In this document: positions 27,880 to 35,829 of the stretch, in pieces
Position numbering within the stretch: position 1 is the stretch's first letter
Layout: the number at the start of each line of letters is the position of its first letter
Assembly: GCF_900148835.1 (NCBI RefSeq)
Contig: NZ_FRYK01000001.1
Coordinates: 186,001-250,000 of the forward strand
Direction: 5' to 3'
DNA length: 64,000 nt
From: Flavobacterium cucumis
GTDB lineage: Bacteria > Bacteroidota > Bacteroidia > Flavobacteriales > Flavobacteriaceae
Notes under the pieces: generated by a model
The model's input: the letters and a program-made list of their open reading frames with translations, nothing else
Databases searched by the model: none
What the model was told of the DNA's origin: nothing
Position numbers and translations under genes: made by a program

Positions 27880-28213
27880 ATCATTAAAATTTGATTTTAA
27901 TTTTAAACCATTGTGCCAACATGATTGCACACTGAATAATAGATACCTAAAAAATATCTTGAAAAATTCTTTAAAGTAACACTTAATGAATTTTACTATT
28001 CCATTACTTAACATACTTTTCCGCCTACCCCGCATAATATTATCATTTAATATTTGATAAAATATTGGATAAAAGCACCAAATATTTCTGAAATTCAGCG
28101 TATTGAATAGATTTTTTTTTAAATATTTTAGTTTAAAAACCTTATTATAATTCAAATAGAAAAAAAATATTGGAGTGTGGATTTTATTTCTATTTTTATA
28201 ACAAATTGAAAAT
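27880..28213. other. Unassigned A+T-rich spacer
   Basis: About 330 bases without a supportable gene. A minus-strand frame runs through it into the DUF4136 gene but encodes an A/T-driven Lys/Phe/Ile-rich string with no family resemblance. No RNA gene or repeat is recognised. Confidence 0.5.
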
Positions 28214-29263
28214 ATGAAAAAAAATCATCTTAAAATATTAGTCATTTCTATTTCTTTGATATTATCAATATCGTGTAGTCCAACTAACGGATTAACACTT
28301 CCCGTGACTGAACCTGCACCAATTTTACTGAACAAACAAACTTCAAAAATTGGTATTATCAACAGAAGTTTACCTGAGAAAAGTTACGAAGTTTTTGATG
28401 CCGTAGATAAAATTTTAACAGCAGAAGGAAAAGATTTAGATAAACTAGGAAGTTACACCGCTGTAGAAAATTTAAAAAGTGAGCTACTCAAAAATAATAA
28501 AATTGAAAGGGTTGTATTGATTGATACGATGGCTTCCAAAAAATATGGTATTGACCAGTTTACTAGTGAATTGTCTTGGCAAAAAGTAAACGAAATTTGT
28601 AAAGTCAATGACTTAGATGCTATTTACGAACTTTCCTATTTTGACACTGATTCTAAAATAAGTTACAGAACTATTAAAAGTGAAGCCAAGAATGCTTTTG
28701 GATTAAAAATTCCTATTATCGAACACGAAGCCACTATCAAAACGCTTATCAAATCAGGTTGGAGAATATATGACAATAACGACAAAGCCATTGTTGATGT
28801 CTATTCGACAAACAAATCTGTTCAATTAAACGGAAGGGGAATTAATCCTATAAAAGCGTTTGAAACGATTCAATCACGAAAAGATATTGTACTTTCAGCA
28901 GCAAAAGATATCGGAGCTAATTATGCGACCCAAATTATGCCTTATCGCATAAGGGTAAACAGAGATTATTATGTAAAAGGAACTTCAAATTTTGAAATTG
29001 CAAAAAGAAGAGCGCAAGCAGGACAATGGGATAGCGCGGCCGAATTATGGCTAATGGAAACCAAAAATAGCGACCCTAAAATTGCAGGAAGAGCCTGCTA
29101 TAACATGGGAATTATTAACGAAATTAACGGCAATTTAGATACTGCCATTGAATGGACGACCAAGTCTTACACCGATTATGGAGATAAAATTGCACTACGT
29201 TATCTTAATGTCTTAAAAAAACGAAAAGCTAAAAACGAGCAACTACTCCGAGAGACAAATTAG
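28214..29263 (+). CDS. Lipoprotein with C-terminal TPR-like region (DUF6340-like)
   Basis: 349 residues. The signal peptide ends in a lipobox cysteine (SISCS). The mature part begins with PVTEPAPILLNKQTSKIGIINRS and includes DLDAIYELSYFDTDSKI and IKSGWRIYDNNDKAIVDVY, the layout of the Bacteroidales/Flavobacteriales DUF6340 lipoproteins. The C-terminal ~70 residues (AKRRAQAGQWDSAAELW, RACYNMGIINEINGNLDTAIEW) form TPR-like helical pairs. Role unknown; envelope location. The leader has no convincing TAnnTTTG box. Confidence 0.75.
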   Translation: MKKNHLKILVISISLILSISCSPTNGLTLPVTEPAPILLNKQTSKIGIINRSLPEKSYEVFDAVDKILTAEGKDLDKLGSYTAVENLKSELLKNNKIERVVLIDTMASKKYGIDQFTSELSWQKVNEICKVNDLDAIYELSYFDTDSKISYRTIKSEAKNAFGLKIPIIEHEATIKTLIKSGWRIYDNNDKAIVDVYSTNKSVQLNGRGINPIKAFETIQSRKDIVLSAAKDIGANYATQIMPYRIRVNRDYYVKGTSNFEIAKRRAQAGQWDSAAELWLMETKNSDPKIAGRACYNMGIINEINGNLDTAIEWTTKSYTDYGDKIALRYLNVLKKRKAKNEQLLRETN

Positions 29264-29347
29264 ATAAAATTGTTAAAATAAACATTAACTAGCAATTTCT
29301 TAAAATGTTTTCCTCCTTTCTGAAAAAGTCGTAATTTTACATCAAAC

Positions 29348-31123
29348 ATGACAAGTAAAATTATGGAAACGCATTTTGAAAGCAATCCGCTGATTGACAG
29401 ATTACCCAAACATTTAAAACAATTCATTAAACCTCAGGTTTATGATGATTACACACCGATAAACCAAGCGGTTTGGCGCTATGTAATGCGTAAAAATGTA
29501 GCTTATCTTTCAAAAGTAGCCCATAGTTCGTACTTAGAAGGCCTAAAAAAAACAGGTTTGGAAATCGACAACATTCCGAACATGTATGGCATGAACCGAA
29601 TTTTGAAAGAAATCGGTTGGGCAGCAGTCGCTGTTGATGGATTTATTCCGCCAAATGCTTTTATGGAATTTCAAGCCTATAATGTATTGGTTATTGCTTG
29701 CGACATTCGTCAATTAGAACACATTGAATATACTCCAGCTCCCGATATTATTCACGAAGGTGCTGGCCACGCTCCTATTATTGCGAATCCAGAATACGCG
29801 GAATATTTAAGACGTTTTGGTGAAATTGGTTGTAAAGCCATTTCATCGGCACGTGATTATGAATTGTATGAAGCGATTCGTTTGCTTTCAATTTTAAAAG
29901 AAGCAGAAGATACACCTGAAGAAGAAATCAAAAAAGCTGAGGAGCAAGTCGATTTCATACAAAATAATATGGGTGAATTATCGGAAATGTCGCGTATTCG
30001 AAATTTACATTGGTGGACGGTAGAATATGGTTTAATTGGAACCCTTGATAACCCAAAAATTTATGGTGCTGGATTACTTTCTTCTATAGGAGAAAGTGCT
30101 TGGTGTATGACGGATAATGTGAAGAAAATTCCGTATGATATTTCGGCAGCTGATCAAAGTTTTGATATTACAAAACCACAACCGCAACTTTATGTCACTC
30201 CTGATTTCGCAAAACTAAGTGAAGTTTTAGAAGAATTTGCAAACAAAATGGCTCTTAGAACTGGTGGCCTCTCTGGAATTAAAAAATTGATTTATTCTAA
30301 AGCCTTAGGAACTATTGAATTGAGTACTGGACTTCAAATTTCGGGTGTATTTACTAATGTAATTGAAGATGAAGGAAAACCAGTTTATATTCAAACCACC
30401 GGAAAAACAGCACTCTCTCACAGAGAAAAAGAATTAGTAGGTCACGGAACGGAATATCATGCAGCAGGTTTTGGTTCGCCAATTGGAAAACTAAAAGGTA
30501 TCAACTTAGCCATTGAAGAAATGAGTCCAAGGGATTTGCGTGCTTACGATATTTATGAAGGCGAACAAGTTACTTTAGAATTTGAGGGAGATATTAAAGT
30601 TATTGGTGAAATAGTAACCGGAACACGCAACTTACAAGGCGAAATTTTAATAATCAAATTTAAAAACTGTACGGTAACTCACAACGACACTCTTCTTTTC
30701 CAACCCGAATGGGGCATTTATGATATGGCTGTGGGACAAGAAGTAATTTCAGCTTTTTCTGGTCCAGCAGATGTGAATAGTTTTGATATGATTAATCACG
30801 TTCCCTCTTCGCAAACGATTAAACAGAAAAAATCTTCTGAAAGAGAAGAATTAGAAAAGCTATACTTAAGTGTTCGCAATATTAGAGAAGGAAAAACTGC
30901 TACAACCACTTTAAAAGAAGCATTCGCTTCCCTGTCTTCAGGACATCCAAATGATTGGTTGTTATCAGTAGAGATTGCAGAATTGGCAAAAAAAGAAGGG
31001 AATTCTGATTTGGTAGACAAAGTTTTGAACCACTTAGAAAAAGTAAAAAGCAATCGCCCAGAAGTTGCGCATTTGATTGACAATGGATTGGAATTAATTT
31101 TTGAAAAAGAAGGTATTGTTTAA
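29348..31123 (+). CDS. Aromatic amino acid hydroxylase (phenylalanine 4-monooxygenase type), long form
   Basis: A pterin-dependent iron hydroxylase, probably phenylalanine to tyrosine. The iron ligands are visible: H136 and H141 in IIHEGAGHAP, matching the HDxxGH block of the family, and E226 in HWWTVEYGL. The catalytic core occupies about residues 30-310. The remaining ~280 residues, including GHGTEYHAAGFGSPIGKL and a helical C-terminus, are absent from the ~260-300-residue PhhA of other bacteria; similarly long proteins occur in Bacteroidota. There is no N-terminal ACT domain. The extension could regulate or form a second domain. A TAATTTTA box-like sequence lies just upstream. No pterin-recycling gene is adjacent. 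Confidence 0.88.
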   Translation: MTSKIMETHFESNPLIDRLPKHLKQFIKPQVYDDYTPINQAVWRYVMRKNVAYLSKVAHSSYLEGLKKTGLEIDNIPNMYGMNRILKEIGWAAVAVDGFIPPNAFMEFQAYNVLVIACDIRQLEHIEYTPAPDIIHEGAGHAPIIANPEYAEYLRRFGEIGCKAISSARDYELYEAIRLLSILKEAEDTPEEEIKKAEEQVDFIQNNMGELSEMSRIRNLHWWTVEYGLIGTLDNPKIYGAGLLSSIGESAWCMTDNVKKIPYDISAADQSFDITKPQPQLYVTPDFAKLSEVLEEFANKMALRTGGLSGIKKLIYSKALGTIELSTGLQISGVFTNVIEDEGKPVYIQTTGKTALSHREKELVGHGTEYHAAGFGSPIGKLKGINLAIEEMSPRDLRAYDIYEGEQVTLEFEGDIKVIGEIVTGTRNLQGEILIIKFKNCTVTHNDTLLFQPEWGIYDMAVGQEVISAFSGPADVNSFDMINHVPSSQTIKQKKSSEREELEKLYLSVRNIREGKTATTTLKEAFASLSSGHPNDWLLSVEIAELAKKEGNSDLVDKVLNHLEKVKSNRPEVAHLIDNGLELIFEKEGIV

Positions 31124-31261
31124 ACACATAGACACAGTAGATTTAACTTGACGTTGATTTTAGTCGTTTCACTTATCATAGAAAACAATAGAGAATCACA
31201 CTATTAAATCATTCAAATTTCAAAAGTAACTTTTGTTACTGAAAAGCTACTCAATCGCCTT

Positions 31262-31269
31262 TATCTTTG
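31262..31269 (+). promoter_or_regulatory. -7 promoter box TATCTTTG for the rhodanese gene
   Basis: Exact match, 18 nt before the ATG at 31288; its TTG (31267) is in frame with the gene. Confidence 0.65.
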
Positions 31270-31287
31270 TCAAAAAAAGAAACAATT

Positions 31288-31596
31288 ATGGGAATTTTAG
31301 ATTTTTTAGGATTGGGGAATAAAACGAACGATGTTCAAGAATATGTTCAAAAAGGCGCTATTATTTTAGACGTAAGAACTCCAGAAGAATATAGAGACGG
31401 ACATATTAAAGGTTCTAAAAATATTGCTTTACAAGTATTAAACGGAAACATTGAAACCATTAAAAAATGGAACAAACCGATTATCGCTTGTTGCCGTTCA
31501 GGAATGCGAAGTGCTCAAGCAACTTCCATTTTAAAACAACACGGAATTGACTGCATTAATGGTGGTGGTTGGCAAAGTTTAGAGAGCAAATTATAA
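31288..31596 (+). CDS. Single-domain rhodanese-like sulfurtransferase
   Basis: A 102-residue rhodanese domain. It has the family's N-terminal ILDVRTPEEYRDGHIKGSKNIAL and the active-site loop IACCRSGMRS, where the second cysteine is the expected persulfide carrier, then NGGGWQSL at the end. It moves sulfane sulfur in the cytoplasm. The ATG at 31288 is used, because the upstream TTG is part of the promoter box. It ends at a bidirectional terminator. Confidence 0.9.
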   Translation: MGILDFLGLGNKTNDVQEYVQKGAIILDVRTPEEYRDGHIKGSKNIALQVLNGNIETIKKWNKPIIACCRSGMRSAQATSILKQHGIDCINGGGWQSLESKL

Positions 31597-31632
31597 ATTA
31601 GAAAGTCCCGATGAATCGGGACTTTCTAATTT
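31595..31632. terminator. Bidirectional terminator between rhodanese and DUF4230 genes
   Basis: A 17-bp perfect stem (AAATTAGAAAGTCCCGA with its complement) and a TGAA loop between convergent genes; it covers the last codons of the DUF4230 gene. Confidence 0.88.
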
Positions 31633-32309
31633 ATTTTCAACTCAATATCTTTATCGGTTTTTACTTCGCGTCCATCGTATCTTAATGTCCAACCCATAGT
31701 ATTGGTTAAAATTAAAATTTTAGAAAGTTCGCTTAACAATCGGTTTTTAGCATTTGACTTCAAACTAGATTTTTCTATTTTTTTAGTCAGTTCTGCTTTA
31801 ACCTTTTTGTTTATTTTGTTATAATCTTGCGCATTAAACGGATTAAATCGGCTTTGATCAACATCGTAAAAATGTAGATCTTGATTGATTTTTAATTCGG
31901 GATCTGGAATTTTTTTCAAAGTAACCGTTTTATTCTTTTCATCAATATCATATTGTAACTGACGTAAATCATACATTACTAAAACATCGGCATTCGCTAC
32001 AATCAAAGCTTTTTTCTCAAAAGTTATGAAATCCATAAAATACTTTTGTTGGTCTTTATACGTAATTACTTCTGCGTAATGGCCTTCTGTAACAACTAAC
32101 TTTCCAACACTTCTAATTTGCTTTTCAATTAGTGCTGAATTGTATTCTACCGTTGAAGATTCGCTGCTTTTAGTAAAAAACTGATATAGTAAAAACCCAA
32201 CAACCAACAAAATCAACAAATAAATTAACTTTCCCGAACGACCAATAGCTTGTACTACTGGAATGAGCATATTTTTAATTTGGGTTTCTGTTGAGCTTGT
32301 TCGTGCCAT
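31626..32309 (-). CDS. DUF4230 membrane-anchored protein
   Basis: 227 residues with one N-terminal membrane segment (LIYLLILLVVGFLLYQFF, about 28-45) and a soluble domain outside. The domain contains SVGKLVVTEGHYAEVITYKD and ADVLVMYDLRQLQYDIDEKNKTVTLKKIP, the DUF4230 pattern. Function unknown. The gene lies 31 nt downstream of the GNAT-like gene in the same direction, probably one transcript. Confidence 0.85.
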   Translation of the reverse strand: MARTSSTETQIKNMLIPVVQAIGRSGKLIYLLILLVVGFLLYQFFTKSSESSTVEYNSALIEKQIRSVGKLVVTEGHYAEVITYKDQQKYFMDFITFEKKALIVANADVLVMYDLRQLQYDIDEKNKTVTLKKIPDPELKINQDLHFYDVDQSRFNPFNAQDYNKINKKVKAELTKKIEKSSLKSNAKNRLLSELSKILILTNTMGWTLRYDGREVKTDKDIELKIN

Positions 32310-32340
32310 ACTTTAAATTTTACACGAAGATAAAACAAAA

Positions 32341-33486
32341 TTATTTAAAAGGATGACGCTGTTGCCAATTCAGCTCAGGTTCTAATTTTTTAAAAACTTC
32401 ACCAATAAATCGATTAATCAACTTATTGTTATGATAAATGAAACCCGACATTTGAACTGGTGTTGCACCAATAGAACTTTTAATTTCAAGAGCTGTTCTT
32501 CCGAAAATAATTCGCTTAAAACCATTTTCAATTCCATATTCAGTCATGTTGTACAACATATTCAAGTATAACATATTTTCTTTTTGAATATGTTCGTTAT
32601 ACCCTAAGAAATAGGTTTCAAGCGTTTCGCCATTTAGTAGTAACGTATGAAATCCTACCAATTCTTCATTCAAGAAATAACCAAAAATTTGGAACCGATT
32701 CCCACATTGTCCTTTTAAGGTAGAAAAGTGATTTTTAGATAAGAAAAACGTATTAAAAGGGGCATTCTTGGCTACATAATGATACAATTCGTATATCTTT
32801 TCTTCATTTTGAAGTACTTCTTCATAGTAAAGATTCTTCACTTGAATGCCATCAAATTTTTTACGAGCTCTTTTAAATTGGTCGCGATACTTTTTAGAAA
32901 GTACGGCTACATACCCTTCTAATGATTTCCAATTTTCATCCAGATAAAATATCATGTTGGGTTGCGTATTGAATTCGTAAGTATTGGAGAAACGAAATTT
33001 CTTCAACTCTATCGCGCAATGTTCGTAAAAATCTTTGAAAGACACCAAATGAATCGAGATTCCTTTTTTCTTGAAATATGAAGTTATTTCCTCTGCACTT
33101 TGAATTAGAATATCACTGATATATTCAAATTCGATTTCTTTGGTAAAAACATAACCGTTTTGCCCTGTAATCATATTATTTCCAAGGAAAAGTGTGTGAG
33201 AAGCGAAGTTTTTGAAGATAAAATTACGAATAGCGATTTTAAACGATTTATCCCTTTCTCCAAAGGATTCCAATTTATTCAAATCTAAATATTGAGCTAA
33301 AGAGACACCTATTAGTTCCGATTTTTCAAAAATACCAATATAAAAACACTCCATATTTACAGGAGCTGAGCGCTCAAGCACAGAAAGATAAGGTGTTTGT
33401 AGAAAAACATTACTTTGGGCAACAATGTCCCAAAGTGCAGGTAATGCCGCAACTGAATTGTATATTTTAAATGAAATTTTGTCCAA
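32341..33486 (-). CDS. GNAT/FemAB-like acyltransferase
   Basis: About 381 residues with two acyltransferase-like halves. FYIGIFEKSELIGVSLAQYL is the first beta region, and the second half has KYRDQFKRARKKFDG, FGYFLNEELVGFHTLLLNG and YLNMLYNMTEYGIENGFKRIIFG, as in peptidogalycan/FemAB-like GNAT proteins. The acceptor is unknown. I place the start at the TTG at 33486 (protein begins MDKISFKIYNS). The upstream in-frame TTG at 33510 is the tail of a TACTTTTG promoter box and would lie upstream of the transcript. Confidence 0.7.
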   Translation of the reverse strand: MDKISFKIYNSVAALPALWDIVAQSNVFLQTPYLSVLERSAPVNMECFYIGIFEKSELIGVSLAQYLDLNKLESFGERDKSFKIAIRNFIFKNFASHTLFLGNNMITGQNGYVFTKEIEFEYISDILIQSAEEITSYFKKKGISIHLVSFKDFYEHCAIELKKFRFSNTYEFNTQPNMIFYLDENWKSLEGYVAVLSKKYRDQFKRARKKFDGIQVKNLYYEEVLQNEEKIYELYHYVAKNAPFNTFFLSKNHFSTLKGQCGNRFQIFGYFLNEELVGFHTLLLNGETLETYFLGYNEHIQKENMLYLNMLYNMTEYGIENGFKRIIFGRTALEIKSSIGATPVQMSGFIYHNNKLINRFIGEVFKKLEPELNWQQRHPFK

Positions 33487-33507
33487 GGTAAAAATAAAAT
33501 CGCCCCA

Positions 33508-33515
33508 CAAAAGTA
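33508..33515 (-). promoter_or_regulatory. -7 promoter box TACTTTTG for the GNAT-like gene
   Basis: Minus-strand exact match; the TTG start at 33486 is 21 nt downstream. Confidence 0.6.
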
Positions 33516-33551
33516 GAGCGATTCCTATATAATTAAATGTTAAAATTTATT

Positions 33552-34028
33552 TTATTTCCAGCCACAAATGATAGCTCCCATTAAGGTCATTACCACAATC
33601 CAATAACCTGAAGTAATTGCTGCATATCTGAAAGATTTTTGTTCGAATAAACAATTAGTTGCAATTACTGGAACTGCAATAAATAAAGAAACAAAAAAAC
33701 CATGCAATGCTCCGTGGCCAAAAGTTCTAAACATATGCCCATGAACTTGCATATAAGCTAAAAAAGCCTCGTCTTTTTCGTTTCCACCAGCTAATTGCAA
33801 AGCACCAATTTGATGGATTACCAATGTTGGCATCATAAACGCTAGCATGAATGCAAAAACGAATGTTAACCCAAATATTTTAGCCATGTTTCCTTATTTT
33901 GCTTTTTCCTCAGTCATTCCGATCTCATTCATCCAAATGGTTCCGAAGACTTTAGGATTGTACCAGACAAATCCAACAACAAAACTTGACAAAGCAGCTA
34001 CTAAAACAGCTAAATAATTCATTTCCAT
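33552..34028 (-). pseudogene. DUF1761 membrane protein gene interrupted by an in-frame TAA
   Basis: Reading from the ATG at 34028, the first 44 codons give MEMNYLAVLVAALSSFVVGF, then VWYNPKVFGTIWMNEIGMTE, the hallmark N-terminus of DUF1761. The frame then meets TAA at 33894-33896. The same frame continues without any shift through G-N and the ATG at 33887 into MAKIFGLTFVFAFMLAFMMP and on to the stop at 33552, which is the rest of the family. Together the two parts make ~158 codons, a normal DUF1761 length. CAA (Gln) to TAA would be a single base change. Four hydrophobic segments are split one to three. A TATTTTTG box precedes the first ATG, so the 5' part is transcribed. The 111-codon downstream part could still be translated from 33887. 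Confidence 0.8.
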
Positions 34029-34055
34029 ATTGATATAGTTTTTTGGTTAGTATAT

Positions 34056-34063
34056 CAAAAATA
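34056..34063 (-). promoter_or_regulatory. -7 promoter box TATTTTTG for the DUF1761 gene
   Basis: Minus-strand exact match 27 nt before the ATG at 34028, supporting that ATG as the original gene start. Confidence 0.6.
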
Positions 34064-34085
34064 GGAATATTTTTTTAACAATTGT

Positions 34086-34535
34086 TTATTCCGCTACAAT
34101 TTTGCTAGCACTCCGATATAAAAACTCATTATAAATATGTCTTCTTGCAAAACGACTTGGTGATTCTGCATTGACCATTTTAATATAAGTAACTTTTGGC
34201 ACACTAAAATACTCGTAATTGCTTCCATCTAAGAATGAAATGTATAACACTCCATTATCCATATAAAAATCTTGAATATTTACCGTTGAAGTAATTTTTT
34301 GGTAAACTTCTTTATTTTTTTCTTGTGTTTCAGGAGCAATACTAACCAAAAAATGGTATGCCTCAATAATATTTTTACTTCTTTCTTCAGCAGCTAAACG
34401 CTCCATTGGATCAGCAATAGTATCAGGATGGTCTTCCTTCATGCTATTTCTGTAAATGGTTTTTAATTCTTTTAGCGTAGCAGTCTTCGTTACATTGAGT
34501 AATTTTCTGTACTCGGCAATTTTTTTTGGATTCAT
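34086..34535 (-). CDS. J-domain-like protein fused to KTSC domain
   Basis: 149 residues. The N-terminal ~60 resemble a DnaJ J domain: KIAEYRKLLNVTKTATLKELKTIYR followed by the HPD tripeptide in KEDHPDTIAD, which is what stimulates DnaK. The C-terminal ~60 residues match a KTSC domain (VLYISFLDGSNYEYFSVPKVTYIKM and SPSRFARRHIYNEF), a small domain found with lysyl-tRNA synthetase or alone. Role unknown, cytoplasmic. The gene lies upstream of the terminator that ends the tRNA transcript. Confidence 0.8.
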   Translation of the reverse strand: MNPKKIAEYRKLLNVTKTATLKELKTIYRNSMKEDHPDTIADPMERLAAEERSKNIIEAYHFLVSIAPETQEKNKEVYQKITSTVNIQDFYMDNGVLYISFLDGSNYEYFSVPKVTYIKMVNAESPSRFARRHIYNEFLYRSASKIVAE

Positions 34536-34550
34536 AATTTTCTAAAAAAT

Positions 34551-34577
34551 AAAAAAGCCCAGCATTTTGCTGGGCTT
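34551..34577 (-). terminator. Terminator of the initiator tRNA transcript
   Basis: A 10-bp stem (AAGCCCAGCA / TGCTGGGCTT) with a TTT loop; the minus strand continues with a T run. It starts 5 nt after the last tRNA base. Confidence 0.85.
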
Positions 34578-34581
34578 CTAG

Positions 34582-34654
34582 TAGCGGGAACAGGACTCGA
34601 ACCTGTGACCTTCGGGTTATGAGCCCGACGAGCTGCCTACTGCTCTATCCCGCG
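34582..34654 (-). tRNA. Initiator tRNA-fMet (CAT), downstream copy
   Basis: A 73-nt cloverleaf on the minus strand, without encoded CCA. The acceptor stem is CGCGGGA with TCCCGCT, so base 1 (C) and base 72 (T) do not pair, the initiator hallmark. The anticodon arm is TCGGG-CTCATAA-CCCGA, with the three G-C pairs next to the loop that mark tRNA-fMet. The T arm has GGTTCGAGTCC. It is identical to the copy at 34684. Confidence 0.95.
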
Positions 34655-34683
34655 ATGTACGGTTGTAATTCAATAATTCTTAG

Positions 34684-34756
34684 TAGCGGGAACAGGACTC
34701 GAACCTGTGACCTTCGGGTTATGAGCCCGACGAGCTGCCTACTGCTCTATCCCGCG
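34684..34756 (-). tRNA. Initiator tRNA-fMet (CAT), promoter-proximal copy
   Basis: Identical 73-nt gene, 29 nt upstream of the other copy on the minus strand. The same C1/U72 mismatch and GGG/CCC anticodon stem identify it as the initiator. It is directly preceded by a TTG-N19-TACCTTTG promoter at 34768-34797, so both copies are likely made from one transcript. Confidence 0.95.
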
Positions 34757-34767
34757 ATTTGTGAGTG

Positions 34768-34797
34768 CAAAGGTACAACCTTTATTTAAAAATACAA
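34768..34797 (-). promoter_or_regulatory. Promoter of the tandem initiator tRNAs: TTG-N19-TACCTTTG
   Basis: On the minus strand, TTG at 34797-34795 and TACCTTTG at 34775-34768 are separated by 19 nt, close to ideal for the Bacteroidota -33/-7 promoter. The tRNA begins 11 nt after the box. Confidence 0.8.
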
Positions 34798-34846
34798 GAC
34801 TTTTTTAAAAATAATGTTTTCTTTCTACTAATTCAAGCGTTATCAC

Positions 34847-34854
34847 TACCTTTG
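34847..34854 (+). promoter_or_regulatory. -7 promoter box TACCTTTG for era
   Basis: Exact match 19 nt before the era ATG. Confidence 0.6.
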
Positions 34855-34873
34855 TACCCATAAATATATTGAA

Positions 34874-35758
34874 ATGGAGCACAGAGCAGGTTATGTTAAT
34901 ATTATTGGAAATCCGAATGTAGGGAAATCAACTCTTATGAATGCGTTTGTAGGGGAACGTCTTTCTATTATTACATCGAAAGCACAAACTACTAGGCATC
35001 GTATTTTAGGTATTGTCAATGGAGATGATTTTCAAGTTTTATTTTCAGATACGCCAGGAATCATAAAACCTGCGTATGAATTACAAAATTCGATGATGGA
35101 TTTTGTGAAATCGGCTTTTGAAGATGCTGACATTTTGGTTTACATGGTAGAGATAGGCGAAAAAGAATTAAAAGACGAAGCGTTTTTTAATAAAATTATC
35201 CATTCTAAGATTCCGGTTTTATTATTGTTGAATAAAATTGACAAATCAAACCAAGAGCAGTTGGAAGAACAAATGCAAATGTGGAAAGAAAAAGTACCCA
35301 ATGCCGAAATCTACCCAATTTCAGCTCTAGAAAACTTTAATGTTCAAACCGTTTTTGATAGAATTATCGAATTACTTCCAGTTTCACCTGCATTTTATCC
35401 AAAAGATGCTTTGACTGACAAACCAGAACGTTTTTTTGTAAACGAAACCATTCGCGAAAAAATCTTGTTGAATTACGATAAAGAAATTCCTTATGCCGTG
35501 GAAATTGAAACAGAAGAATTCATTGAAGACGACAACATTATTAGAATTCGTGCCGTAATTATGGTAGAACGCGATACGCAAAAAGGAATCATCATTGGAC
35601 ACAAAGGTGCTGCTTTGAAGAAAGTTGGGATTCAGGCTCGTGAAGATTTAGAGAAGTTCTTTGGTAAACAAATTCACTTAGCTACTTACGTTAAAGTAAA
35701 TAAAGATTGGAGAAGCAGTGCATACCAATTAAAACGTTTTGGGTATAACCAGAAATAA
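34874..35758 (+). CDS. era: GTPase Era
   Basis: An essential GTPase that binds 16S rRNA and helps 30S subunit maturation. G motifs: G1 GNPNVGKST near residue 12, G3 DTPGI, G4 NKID, G5 SAL. The C-terminal KH domain begins near 200 and contains GIIIGHKGAALKKVG, the RNA-binding GxxG loop. Its 294 residues are typical. It lies near der, another ribosome-assembly GTPase, with two unrelated genes between. Confidence 0.97.
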   Translation: MEHRAGYVNIIGNPNVGKSTLMNAFVGERLSIITSKAQTTRHRILGIVNGDDFQVLFSDTPGIIKPAYELQNSMMDFVKSAFEDADILVYMVEIGEKELKDEAFFNKIIHSKIPVLLLLNKIDKSNQEQLEEQMQMWKEKVPNAEIYPISALENFNVQTVFDRIIELLPVSPAFYPKDALTDKPERFFVNETIREKILLNYDKEIPYAVEIETEEFIEDDNIIRIRAVIMVERDTQKGIIIGHKGAALKKVGIQAREDLEKFFGKQIHLATYVKVNKDWRSSAYQLKRFGYNQK

Positions 35759-35800
35759 AAGTTGGGAGTCAGAAGTTGGAAGTTGGAAGATCTGACGATT
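35759..35800. repeat. Intergenic TTGGGAG/TTGGAAG repeat
   Basis: Directly after the era stop: GTTGGGAGTCAGAAGTTGG and AAGTTGGAAG. The reverse complement word CTCCCAACT occurs twice near 40743-40775, so this is a dispersed simple repeat. Confidence 0.55.
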
Positions 35801-35829
35801 AAAGTTAATAAATTGAAAATGGGATAAAA

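Noticed and set aside
27760..28155. 131-codon minus-strand frame
   Set aside because: Overlaps the DUF4136 gene, and its Phe/Lys/Ile-rich text reflects A/T bias rather than a family.
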